Shown here: one piece after another, positions 10,148-20,849 of the stretch | Numbering within the stretch: position 1 is the stretch's first letter | How the letters are laid out: the number at the start of each line of letters is the position of its first letter | NCBI RefSeq assembly: GCF_030463535.1 | Contig: NC_132900.1 | Span: 28,531,956-28,595,955, forward strand | Reading direction: 5' to 3' | DNA length: 64,000 bases | Source: Salminus brasiliensis | Taxonomy: Eukaryota > Chordata > Actinopteri > Characiformes > Bryconidae | Translations under genes and position numbers: made by a program | Notes under the pieces: model-generated | What the model saw: only the letters and a program-made list of their open reading frames with translations | What the model was told of the DNA's origin: nothing | Database searches by the model: none

Positions 10148-10160
10148 AAAGAGGAAGTGG
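10148..10160 (+). promoter_or_regulatory. PU.1-like ETS site upstream of copy 3
   Basis: AAAGAGGAAGTGG is a near-perfect match to the PU.1 (SPI1) consensus AAAGAGGAAGTG. It lies about 80 bp before the ATG of copy 3, with no evident TATA box, matching the known layout of TATA-less myeloid promoters where PU.1 binds close to the start site. The match is seen in the sequence; use by PU.1 is inferred. Confidence 0.5.
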
Positions 10161-10235
10161 CATTAGACCTCCTCGCTATTTAGAACACAGAGACACAGAC
10201 TGCACTGGACACGCTCAAACTGCTAAAGTACTGTA

Positions 10236-11236
10236 ATGGATGTAAGTATCTCTAAAAGAAGATTATATAGTATATAGAGTATATAGAGTTACTCAACATA
10301 GAGATACTCTACAAATAAAGCCTATAACTGAGCTTTACTCAAAAAGAAAAACTGTTACTTTGTTATTAATTGGTTTTCTTTTTTGATTTGCTCAGGACAT
10401 GACTGTGTATTTTGGTAAGTTAAGCCACCCTTCTATTATTTATCTTTGTATTGGTAAGGTAAATTTGTAAAACCGTAATCTAGCAGAACGGAATTAACCT
10501 TTTGAACCCTACTTTTATGATTCTGGTATTAATCGTAATGCAGTGGAGTACCACAGGGTTCTATTTTAGGGTCTATGAACTTTATGTTTATTCTTAGAGA
10601 GTACTGAAGTGTGGGCAGTGAAGTGTACAGGGTTAAAGGAAGAGAAATCGCACAGTATTTCTAAAGGACTCACTTTGTTCTCTGAGGATTATTTATGACC
10701 TTTTATTTTTATTGTGTGGTTTTTAATAATTATGTAGTCAATTTCTCAACACTGACTTTCAGACGCAGTCCAGTTTCAACAACATGTTTGATCTTACCCA
10801 GTGCAAAAAAGCAGAACAAGGCTTATGTCCATTTTAAGTGTTAATTTGTGGTTTGAACTGTTATTTATAGTGAAATAGCACTTTTTTAGCACTAAACTGG
10901 ATCTAATGCTTCCGCATTCATCTTGTTTTTTTTTTGTTTGTTTTTTAACTTGCACTATTTTTTATAGTGTAATCTTTTTGTGATAATCTCCTATTTATTT
11001 ATTATTATTGTTTTTTTTCTGGAGGATGTATTCGATACTTCATATTCTCTTTCTGGGTGTTGAACATTGCAATGATCTTCATCCTGACGCACTTGGAGAA
11101 GCAGTTAATTCGGATCAAGCAGAGGTGTGTGACAGCAGAAAGGAAATATAGAGCTTTTATGGCAGCCACCAGCACCAGAAAAGAAGACAACGATATTGAA
11201 TATGAAAATATATATGAAGAAAATAACTTTTTGTAA
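10236..11236 (+). CDS. Unrecognised small single-pass membrane protein, tandem copy 3
   Basis: Spliced from 10236-10241 (ATGGAT then GTAAGT), 10396-10414 (acceptor TTGCTCAG, donor GTAAGT) and 11025-11236 (acceptor TTTCTGGAG, stop TAA 11234-11236), giving 78 aa. The N-terminus is MDDMTVYFG; the span (about residues 12-32) is similar to the other copies, but the buried acidic residue is Asn (FWVLNIAMIF). The juxtamembrane part is basic (LIRIKQRC), with a Lys/Arg cluster and then EYENIYEENNFL. Where copies 1 and 2 stop after YENT or YENI, this copy has Tyr and eight extra-tail residues, so it carries two C-terminal tyrosines. Intron 2 is only 610 bp and lacks the minisatellite. A dispersed repeat begins right after the stop codon. 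Function unknown. Confidence 0.65.
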
Positions 11237-11412
11237 GCCAGTGTTTCTCAACTCTGGACCTGGAGGCACATGAGGTGAACTCCCTGCAGCTCTGGAAGGG
11301 CTTGTTAATGAGTCCATCAGTGGAATCAGGTGTGTCGGGAGCAGGGAAAGCACTAAAACATGCAGAGCAGGGTGCCTCTGGGACCTGGGTTGAGGAACAC
11401 TGTTTTAAGCTA
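11237..11412 (+). repeat. Dispersed repeat in the 3' flank of copy 3
   Basis: TTTCTCAACTCTGGACCTGG to TTGAGGAACACTGTTTT is the text of a common teleost interspersed repeat (recalled). It begins essentially at the stop codon of copy 3, so the native 3' UTR and polyadenylation signal of that copy may have been displaced. An ATTAAA-like signal lies near 11529. Confidence 0.5.
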
Positions 11413-11694
11413 CATGCAGGTTTGGAGCATCTGTACATTTTACATCTTACATATCTCACATATAAACATGTATGTTTTCTAACCATAACTAATTTTTACA
11501 TTACAACCACAATGCTTTATCCTGTACCATTAAACAAGCTGTTTTTGTTACTGCACCTTTAAGTCATATGTAAACAAGTTGTGCTCTGATTGGTTGCATA
11601 GTATTATGCTTCTCTCAGAAAGTAGTACAGGGTAAACGGGAGGAGCTAAACTGAAGTAGGCCGAAAAGCTGTGTATATGCAAGTACACTGACTC

Positions 11695-12057
11695 CAGATC
11701 AGCCATAACATTACAACCACCCGCCTAATATTGAGTAGGACTTTTTGATGGATCACGTCACTGACCCTTGGATGCCCATAACCCTGTTGCTGGTTCACTG
11801 ATTGTCCTTCCTTGGAGCACTTTTGGTCGGTACGGACCACTGCATACCAGGACCACCACACAAGACCTGCCTGATGTATTGGAGATGTTCTGACTCTGAG
11901 TCATTCGTCTTGCCGTCACCTTCAAGAACTGACTGTTCACTTGCTGACTGCCTAACATGTAGATCCCACCTCTTCTCGGATTCCACTGGAAGCAGATAAG
12001 CAGTGTTACTCACGTCACCAATCAGTGGTGATTTTAATGTTACGGCTGATCTGTGTA
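11695..12057 (-). repeat. MITE family B, complete copy
   Basis: Bounded by inverted ends: AGATCAGCCATAACATTACA on the left and ATGTTACGGCTGATCTGTGT on the right. The interior includes ATTGAGTAGGACTTTTTGAT and AGGACCACCACACAAGACCT, which match on the opposite strand to the element at 43070-43575. No coding capacity; superfamily not determined. Confidence 0.75.
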
Positions 12058-13109
12058 TATCAAACTCATTTTATTTTTAATAATGGTGCTTTTTTATGTT
12101 ATGTTTATGAACGTTTTCCCATGATATGGTATCTTTAATAAATGTGTTCATTTAATGAATGTGTTTAACCAGTTTAATGCAAAAAGGCCCTCTGAACGTA
12201 ATATAGTCTAAATCATAGCTACAGAATTCATAAGCTGTTCTTATTTGTGAAGTGTTGCACTTTATAACAGAGGACTGTGAGCAGTGGGTTTCACAGGATG
12301 TGGTGTGGAAGACCACTGCAAATTCAGAAATATCTTTTCAGCATCTAGAACTGTATTCATTAAAAGCAGAATGGCTCTGTGGTCTAAAGAACCAGCAGAG
12401 CTGAAGCAGTAGCGACTGGTGGTCAGGTTTGGGCATTAAGCACTATGACAGAGACAAAATATGCAAAGCGGATAGAAGAGCATGAATTCACTCGGTCACA
12501 TCCGTACCAGCTGTGAGAACAGTCTAAAACATGTTTAAAAAGACAGAATTTACCTGAATCTACCTACAATTGACCTACACTTCCAGGACGAAATACATTC
12601 CTTCTTTTAGGAACTGGGCTGCTCCTTCAGGTGAGTTATTGGCTTGATTTTATAGGATGATGAGGATTCGTTGTCCTGTCCGCTGTGCCATTTATTAAAC
12701 CCTAAAATTATGTATATCTGCTAACTGGTAGAAAATAGTACTGCCATTGGCAGTCTGTCTTGGTCAACTCTATTCTCTTCACGAGTTGGTTTAACAAAAA
12801 ATGTTTTGTTGTGGTTAATTTAAGGCACTGCACTCACAGAATACTGCATGCGGTACAAAAGTGAAAGACCACCATAGGGCTCTAATGATAAGCTGTAAAT
12901 AAGCTTCTGTAAATATCACTAGTCAAAAGGGCGAGAACAGCTTGGATCAATTCAATCAACATGTCCATGTTGTACTATCAATATTTAAAATTTTATATCT
13001 ATATATAAAAATGTCAATGTAGCAGGCGTGTCATTTGGTGGTTATTTTGAGACACAACTGCTGAGTTGGCATTTTTAACACTTCTGATTGCATGAACTCA
13101 TCTCCGCCA
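12058..13109. other. Intergenic stretch, nothing recognised
   Basis: AT-rich DNA between the small membrane gene array and the 3' end of dnajc1. I see no exon with conserved coding sense, no tandem array and no clear transposon end. Confidence 0.5.
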
Positions 13110-13545
13110 CGCAAATATTTGTGGACTAATGAACGCATTCAGCTATTTTGTGTTGCTTTCATTGCTGATACAGCTTGCACACCATTCCCTGTAGATTAGT
13201 ATTGCCAATAGAATAGGACTCTCTGGAGCAGATAAACATGTACCAATTGGATCCATGCTACCTAATGCCAGGCATGGGATAGTGGGATATAAAGCCCCCC
13301 AGCATTGAGCTGTGGAACAGTGGAAGAACTGTGTTCTCTGGAATGACTTTTGGGATGAGTTGGGGAGTTAGGGATGATGAGGTGTAGTAGTGATCATCTA
13401 ACATTCTGACCTCACTAATGCTCTTGTTCCTGAATGCATCAATCAAACCCTCGCAGCAATTCTCCTCCAAACTCCAGAAAAAAAATCTTCTGCCCTGCAC
13501 AGCAGAAACAGTTACTCCAACAAAAGCAGGATAAACTTGTGTGTG
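13110..13545 (-). repeat. MITE family A
   Basis: Contains CCAATAGAATAGGACTCTCT, GGAGCAGATAAACATG, GCCAGGCATGGGATAG, TGGAATGACTTTTGGGATGA and ACAGTTACTCCAACAAAAGC in the order seen in all family A copies. Terminal ends are eroded. Confidence 0.8.
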
Positions 13546-13990
13546 TGTGCGCATGTTGTGAATTGATGCAAAGGACAAAAGACCCAGTATGAATGAGTTG
13601 TATATAATGCTTTATGTTTCATTACAGTGTGACTGAAAACGATAAACGAACGACATACTTTACCTCTGAAAAACAGAGAGGTTGTAAGATGTTCCAGAAA
13701 GAGAGAAGGACCATCCTAAAAAGTTGAGACGTTCTGTTCCTCATGCTTTAAACTGCACAGAGAAACGGCATGGATGGAGACCGCAGCATAGAACAATTTA
13801 AAATAAATAATGAAACTGATTTTTCAGCACATCTGCAGTTGTGTAACACAGGTCAGAGATGGGTTTCTCCAATACTGAAGTGTCCAGATACTGCAGAACA
13901 TGTAGATGTTCAGATGCACAGTATGGTTTTGGCAAAGCTAAGGCACATGACAGAGAGATGAAGGAACAGAGGGCTCGGAGGACCGGAGCG

Positions 13991-16900
13991 TCAGCTCTTG
14001 GCTTGTTTCCGTCTCTGCACCAACTCTGCGAGCAGCTTGTAACGGATCATGCACTCCTCCTGAGAAGAAAGCAGATGAGGATTAGCAGTATAGTGACAAA
14101 AATGACCTTGCATCTTCAGGTTTGTCATTTCTCATAATTTTGTGATGGCAGTTCCATTACACGTTGTCAGACGGTGCATTACATGACGCATGGACCAATA
14201 GAAATGCTCCAAAATGACTTAGAATTAAATCTTTTTATAGAATATAGTACAGAAATATAGTTCAAACATTTCCTGGATCTGTAGAGCCCGACCTTTTCAT
14301 TGCAGATCATTGCCAGATTGTACATGACTCATACCAGAAATTACGAGGCTAAGAACACAAGTGGACAAAATTGTCTGCCTCTCGCCATGTCTAACTGGTG
14401 GATTTGTGTGTGTCTGTCATCGGACACTCATCTGTAATTAGGTGAATTTGTGCATCCATCTATGGGTTTGTGTGAAACTGACCTGTGGACACTTAGAAAC
14501 TGATGGTAAGCGGGGTAAGCAGATATTTGAACCAGAGATCCTCAGAATTTCATAAATTCTTCATAGAAAAAGGTCAAAAATGAGATAAAACTTTGCAAGA
14601 CAAGCTTTGGTACCATATTCTCAGAGGTCAATCTCCTCTTAAGACCTGTTTTTTGGAGGTGGTAGAACTGCCCAATGGAGCCCTCAAGGGTTCTAATAAT
14701 GTACAATAATGTAGTTTGAAGAACTGAATTTTGGTCTTAATCACAGGGTTAAAGGGGTTAAGACAACCAGTTTTACAAACTCCTTTTCTATTTCCAAGTT
14801 TAAGAAAATGTGTCACCAGTAGTTTCCAATGGCTTGAAATTGAGTATTGCTCCAACACTGAATCATTTATGGCTACTCCACAAACTAGCCTGCTAACTAA
14901 AGGCTTTGACTAACCTTGCTTTTCCCTGGTACCACTTTAGCGATCTTGTCCCAGCGTTCAGCAGTGCCACGTGGGTACTGCTGCAGGGCGAGCTCCAGGA
15001 GCTTCTGTTGGTTCTGAGTCCAAACATCATCAGCAGTGTTGGGCTTCTCCTTGGGTGGTGCAGCAGGTGACAGCTTTTTCTCATCCTCGCTGTCCTCGTC
15101 CACTGCTGTGGGGTCAAAGTCTCTCTGCCTTCGCCCCTTCATCTTTTCCTCTCCTGTTCCCGCCCCAGCAGCAGACTTTCTGGCTCTCCTCCTCACGGTC
15201 TTGCTCTCCGGGTCTCCAGCTGCGTCGGGATCCGAGGGCCCCTGCAGCCCGACCTCCTCACGCTGGGTCATGAGGCTGTCAGGAACAGAGCTTTTTCCAA
15301 CCATTGCAGAACCCTTAAGTTCTGAAAGCTTCACCAGTCCTAGAAGAGAGAGAGAACAAGAGTTCCTCAGTTCCTCACTCCCCCAAATTTCTGTATTGCT
15401 GTAGGGATTTAATTGCACTCAAGTGACAAGAGCGTCAGTGAGGTCAGAATGTTGGATGATCATCACCCCAACTGATCCCAAAAGTGTTGGATGGAGCACC
15501 ATCAATCCAAAAACAACAACAACAACACCGTTTCACTGCTCGACAGCTTAATGCTGGGGTCTTCATAACCCTCTAGCCCATGCCTGGCATTAGGCATAGT
15601 GCCACCAGGTTCCTGTTAACATGTTTTAGAAAGTCCTATTGGAAGTACTTGTGTACAGGGACAAGCTGTGTGTGCGGGCATTTGCACGCCTGTGTCAGCA
15701 ATGGGAGCAACTTAAAGTAGCTGAATGCATTCATTAGAAGGCGTGCCTACAAACATTTGGACATACATACTTCAACATAGCACTTCAAACAGGACTCACC
15801 CGATGTGCTGGTGACTCCGTCTTTGATCTGTTTCACTTTTGCTGTGACCTACGAATGATCAGCGTTTCAGTGGGAAGTCAATCACTCAAAGGTTTAGATA
15901 AAACATATTAAACATAATGAAAAGTAATGAGCTTAGTATCGCTGTAATGCTCGAATGCCCTGAATGCACTACTCAAACACTCACATCAGCAACAGATCTG
16001 CCCAATTCATGAGCGATCTTCTCCCACCGGCCTGGTGTCCCTCCTGGAAACTTGGCCATGCCACGGGTCAGCAGGCTGACATCCTCATCGGTCCACTCTG
16101 GTGTCTAAAAAGATTGGGGGAAAAAAAATGCATTAACAATATACATATCACATAAATCAAATAACAAACCAACCGTAACCAAATATAAATAAAGCATGAA
16201 AATGATCTATGAACTAACCTTATTCTTCTGTTTCTTGTCCTCTAGCCAGTCGTCCATTTGATCCTCAATATCCTCAATGGATGCTCCCTGATCATACGCA
16301 GGTATGCCAGCTGCCTCACTGGGCTCATAAACTGGAAACTCCACTTTGGGTTTCTTCACCTTGGGGCGTTTCTCTCCTGCACAGGTCAACAAACATTCAA
16401 CTTTCTCCCGAAGAGCCAAAGAAAAAATCCTTTCTGTATAAACTTAAAAGCTATTGTAAGGACCACACCTCCAGTTAATGGAGTGTGGTTTGCAAAATGA
16501 ATGGAACGAATTTGGACTAAATTACAGGGCAGGCTTCTGGGTTACACTGGAAGACTAGATGCCCATTGCTAAACAGCCAAGAATGGAGTACAGGTGGGAG
16601 CTGGGATGGTAGGGAATGCAAAAAACACAGATGATTGGGTAATATATTACCTAGGAGGAAAGTGTACTTTTGGCTTGGGATTGGAACTCAGGACTCCTGA
16701 GCCATAGTGGTAACACATTAAACAGCTGAGCCTGTCAGAGCCCCTTAGATTGGGTTTTATGACACCACAAAAACAATTAACACAAAACACAGACTGTTTT
16801 GCGGCTTGGTTTCCATATACACCTGGGTCTTTGGAGTAAACAGCACATTTTGAAACATGCATACATACACATCACATTCTAATATACAAGTACTACTTAG

Positions 16901-19900
16901 AGGTATCTTTGAATTATTAGTATATTCTAACTAGCTAAGGTTTCTTTCTTGCGTAAATAGCAAAGCACTTTGTAAGTCGCTCTGGATAAGAGCGTCTGCT
17001 AAATGCCATAAACGCGACATACTACTTCAAACTAATAAAAACATCATGGTATAATCCCTGTAAGAATGGGCATTTGAAAAAAAGACATAACAGGGGGTGA
17101 TTAATGACAGTGGAAATCACCTTCTGAACCAGTTCTGACCATCCACACATTTTTGGATTAAACATTCCCATCATGTCATGTCAAATTGATTTAGGAGGGC
17201 CTTACTTGGTTGATTTTCTTGCTCTGCTAGCGCTTCTGCTTCCTCTTTCTCCCTCACTTTCAACTCTTTGTAATCTTTGTAGTATTGCTTCACATCCTGA
17301 AATCCAAATGTATAAATATTTGACAACATTTCATTTTTTACCAGACAAAAGTTAACAGTAGGGGAATAACCATGACAGCAGATTCATGGTGGTGAAGAAA
17401 TACCTGTATGACGTGAGGGAGAGACTTCAAAGAGTAGTATAGCCAGATGCTCAGTTTGAGTGGTAAGATATCATGCCAGTGTGGTTTATCTGATCTACAA
17501 AAAAAAAAAAAAAAAAAAAAAAGTTATGCAAGCACATACCACCTTTCGTCATAAAGGTCAGATAAGAAGTGCTTGTTACAGTCAATCAGTTACATTACTG
17601 ACTTACTTGTTGTTACGGTAAGTCAGTTACATTATGAGTGTGGAAACAATCAATCATGCTTGCTGTTTATCATTTTACATTATAACATAACAACTAAAAT
17701 ATTATTTAGCAGCTAGTTTCTCCTCATCACAGACTCATCCATGCACAGCTTACCTCTCGTTTTTTTCCTGTCCATTGTTCTTCAATTCCTCAACTATCTT
17801 GCTGCTTTGTTTTTTCTTCTTCTCTTTCTTCTTCTTGCTAAGAAGTTCATCCTAAAAAAAGATGAGAAGCACATCGTGACTTGCTATAAAGTCTAAGATA
17901 TGTGGTGATGATGGTAAGGTGTTTCAGTCATGTCCATCAATAGCAGGTGTAGAACATCAAGCACACAGCCATGCAATCTCCATACTAAAACACTGGCAGC
18001 AGAATAGGTTGTATGAAAAAGCTCAGCGACTCAGTGTGGCACTGTCTCAGAATGACACTTTTACCACGAGTTGTGAAAGTTCAATTCTGCTAGAGTCTGC
18101 CTGATCAGCTGTTGGTATTATTATTGTGACATGGAGATTCAACCATGAATCAGTAGACCACGCTAACTCACAGAATGGGGCCACGACTGCCAAAGCGCAT
18201 ATCCGTTGTTGCTTCACTCACAGCAGTGTGTCAAACTGCCTCTTCAGAAAGCAGCAGTATTAGAACTGTACATTAGGAGCTTTGTGAAATGGGTTTCCAG
18301 CATGTGTGATTCTCAATATCGGCTGGAGTGGCGTAAAGCACTAGAACAACTATGAAGTTTGGTGGAGGTGGGATAATGGGCTGTTTTGCAGGAATTGGCT
18401 TGACTTCTTAGTTCCAGTTATAATGTTAACACTACTGCACTCAAAATTGTATTGTAAGCTTTGTGGTAATAGTTTGGAGTAGACTGTGAACATCCATGTC
18501 CATAAAATGTCCATAAGAATGATCATGGCTTGGTGAGTTTGGCGAATGCGAAGAGGCCTACACAAAGCCGTAACCTCAACCTCACTGAACACCTTTGGCA
18601 TGAATTGAAATGTCCAATTGCCAGCCTAGCCTTTTTATCCAACACTGGTGCGTAACCTCACAAATGCTTTTTTGATGGGCACAAACTCCCACTGACTCCA
18701 AAATATCAGGTGAAACGACTTCCCAAAAGAGTGGAGCCTATTACAGCTGCAAAATTGGTTCCAAATCCAGATCAATGCCCATGGTTTCTGGAATTGGATA
18801 CCCAACAAGCTCATACAGATGTGATATCAGTTGTTAACATGGTTTTGGCCATACAGTGTATTTTCTTTCACACAATGCATCCATCTATCCTAATGACACT
18901 CCCAATGTCAGATTACAGTGGCACATGACGACACTCACCAGCTGTTTCTCCAGATAGATGGACCAGATCACAGCATAGTGGCCCACTGTGAGGATGAGGA
19001 AGAGGAGGAAACCCAGCTCTCCGTTGCTCATCTTCCTCACGCGCCGGTAGTAGAACACAGGCTGCCTCCAGTCAGGCAGGCCGTTAACCAGGATGTCATC
19101 GTATCTGTAAGGAAAGTGTGGTTAGACTTACAGCGTATTGTTATTATTATTACTACACCATAACAGCATCCCTACATATACACTATGCTACTATCCCCTT
19201 ACCGTTGTCTCCTTTCTTCATCCTTAAGAACCTCATAAATGGCAACCAACTGGAATTGAAAAAGCAGAAGAGAAAAAGACTTAAGTTTAAACATGGTCAT
19301 TTGCTTGTGATCTTTCTGGTGAAATGCAGTCTCCTGTAAGATCTGAAGCTTTAGTGTACTGCTCATCGCATGCAAAATCCGTTTACCTGTCTGAACTGGG
19401 TTTCTGCATTTTCATCTTTGTTTTTATCTGGGTGTAGGACAAGAGACAGTCTTCTGTAGGCCTTTTTGATCTCAGATGATGATGCATCCTATGGAAGACA
19501 ATGCTTTACTGGATCACAGGAGTATAAGAAACAGTGATAAATTAAGAATAGATGAGAATAGATGAGAGGAGCACCTAATATAATGTAATAATAATAATAA
19601 TAATGTGCAAAACAGCACAGCTGGTTTTTACCATAGTAAGCTACACCCATGCCATCTGGTAGGTTAGCATATTTAATAACACTTATATTTCTGTGTGTTT
19701 GTGTTATTTCTCTATGACTTCCACTACATTTATTCGCCCTCACACCGGCAAAATATGGTAAAAGAACCTGGAGACATTTTTGTTGTGTGTTTTCAGAAAA
19801 TCAACAGAATGAAACTCAAATGACTGCAAACCTGCAGTGAATTGAAGCTAAACAATATGAGCGTAATAATAACAACGTTTTAAAACGCTGTGCAGGTTCA

Positions 19901-20441
19901 CACTGACTTCAACATTTAAGCCTTGTTTTATGCGCTATACCGCCGAAACAGGAACAGGCCTCTGAAGCCTCGACCTTTCCTGGAGCGGCTAGCGGCAGTC
20001 CGGCTGCGTTGCAGGCGGGGGCGGTTAACAAAGCCTGCCGCTGACGAAAGACACGTTGCACATTAGCTACACATTTCGACAAACGGGGACAGGGCTATGG
20101 TTTGGGGTTAACCTGCAGGTTTAGAAAGCATCCAAGTAGCTTAAAAGCTTAACTTTAGCTAGCTATATTCAGCACGGTTTAAACTTGGCGGATGTGATTG
20201 GGAGCATGTAGGAGAGGGTAGCTAACAGTTAGTAGAAGAAATAATAATAATAATAATAATAATAAAACAACAACATAACAACACTTACTTGACCAACAGA
20301 CATGAATTCATAAAACGACTGTGGAATTTCCTCCACCAGGTCGAAGAGCTCCAGGTCTGTGTCCCACGCCGCTGTCGGTACAGGCTGGGGGAGAAGCAGG
20401 CTGGCAGCCCACAGCAGGGTGATCACCTCCGCTGGAGGCAT
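13991..20441 (-). CDS. dnajc1: DnaJ homolog subfamily C member 1 (ER J-protein)
   Basis: Twelve coding exons on the minus strand rebuild 522 aa: 20289-20441, 19387-19488, 19203-19249, 18939-19104, 17754-17851, 17404-17494, 17206-17296, 16219-16376, 15985-16104, 15800-15848, 14915-15339, 13991-14059; all phases agree. A signal peptide (about 1-25) precedes [14 protein letters not shown]. The J domain (about 40-105) holds HPD at 70-72, the motif that stimulates Hsp70 ATPase, here lumenal BiP. One membrane span lies at about 132-152, then the Lys-rich [14 protein letters not shown]. Two SANT domains follow on the cytosolic side, starting at W306 and at about W465, and the protein ends RRKQAKS. 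In mammals DNAJC1 recruits BiP to the translocon and its SANT2 binds serpins. Slightly shorter than human (554 aa). Transcribed away from bmi1. Confidence 0.96.
15421..15780 (+). repeat. MITE family A in a dnajc1 intron
   Basis: Carries the family A landmarks (GTCAGAATGTTGGATGATCA, GGATGGAGCACCATCA, GCCTGGCATTAGGC, CAACTTAAAGTAGCTGAATG) and ends CAAACATTTGGACATACATA. Lies between coding exons 14915-15339 and 15800-15848, only 20 bp from the donor of the latter. Confidence 0.85.
16945..17015 (+). repeat. V-type SINE tail fragment
   Basis: AAATAGCAAAGCACTTTGTAAG followed by the TCGCTCTGGATAAGAGCGTC core and CTAAATGCCATAAACG. Only the conserved 3' tail remains. It sits in the dnajc1 intron between exons 16219-16376 and 17206-17296. 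Confidence 0.75.
17895..18863 (+). mobile_element. Decayed Tc1-like transposon in a dnajc1 intron
   Basis: Lies between dnajc1 exons 17754-17851 and 18939-19104, in the opposite orientation to the gene. Conserved pieces of a Tc1-like transposase gene are recognisable: AAGTTTGGTGGAGGTGGGAT (KFGGGGI), TCATGGCTTGGTGAGTTTGG, CACTGAACACCTTTGGCATG (IEHLWH), CCAAAAGAGTGGAGCC (PKRVE). The right end is TTTTGGCCATACAGTGTA, a typical Tc1 inverted-repeat end. Frames are broken by many indels. The shared end motif with family A supports a Tc1/mariner origin for those MITEs. Confidence 0.8.
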
Positions 20442-20720
20442 TTTTTTGAAGGCTTTCTTTAAAAGCTTGGAGAAGTGCTAACAACAACCGTCCATTCCTG
20501 TGTTGTAGGTGGATATGTAGCTATACTTTAAGGTAGTCTAACATGCCCTCTCTCCTCCCCCCTCTCTCCTCTCTCGCTGCTCCTACGTGGCCGCTCTGCC
20601 GTGCGGAGGAGCTGCAGCTGCAGCCGCGAAACCCGCGTTCACAGCAGCCGCCACACGAGCGACCAATCAGGGCGGAGCGGCGCCGGCACAAGCCGGGCAC
20701 AAAGAGCCGGGGGATGCTTC
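20442..20720 (-). promoter_or_regulatory. dnajc1 CpG promoter with CCAAT box
   Basis: A GC- and CpG-rich block directly upstream of the dnajc1 ATG. At 20662-20680 CGACCAATCAGGGCGGAGCG combines a reverse CCAAT box (NF-Y type, ATTGG on the minus strand) with a GC box (GGGCGG), the usual arrangement of a TATA-less housekeeping promoter. GCGGCAGCGGCAGCAGCAGC lies at 20730-20750. Confidence 0.6.
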
Positions 20721-20849
20721 ACAGGAGAGCGGCAGCGGCAGCAGCAGCAGCCATAGCCATTCATCTCCATTCATCTCCGGGTTAAACTAGAACGAAGCAT
20801 CGTCTTGAGGAGAGAACCAGACCTGATAGAGAAGAGCTCAAACGTGTTG

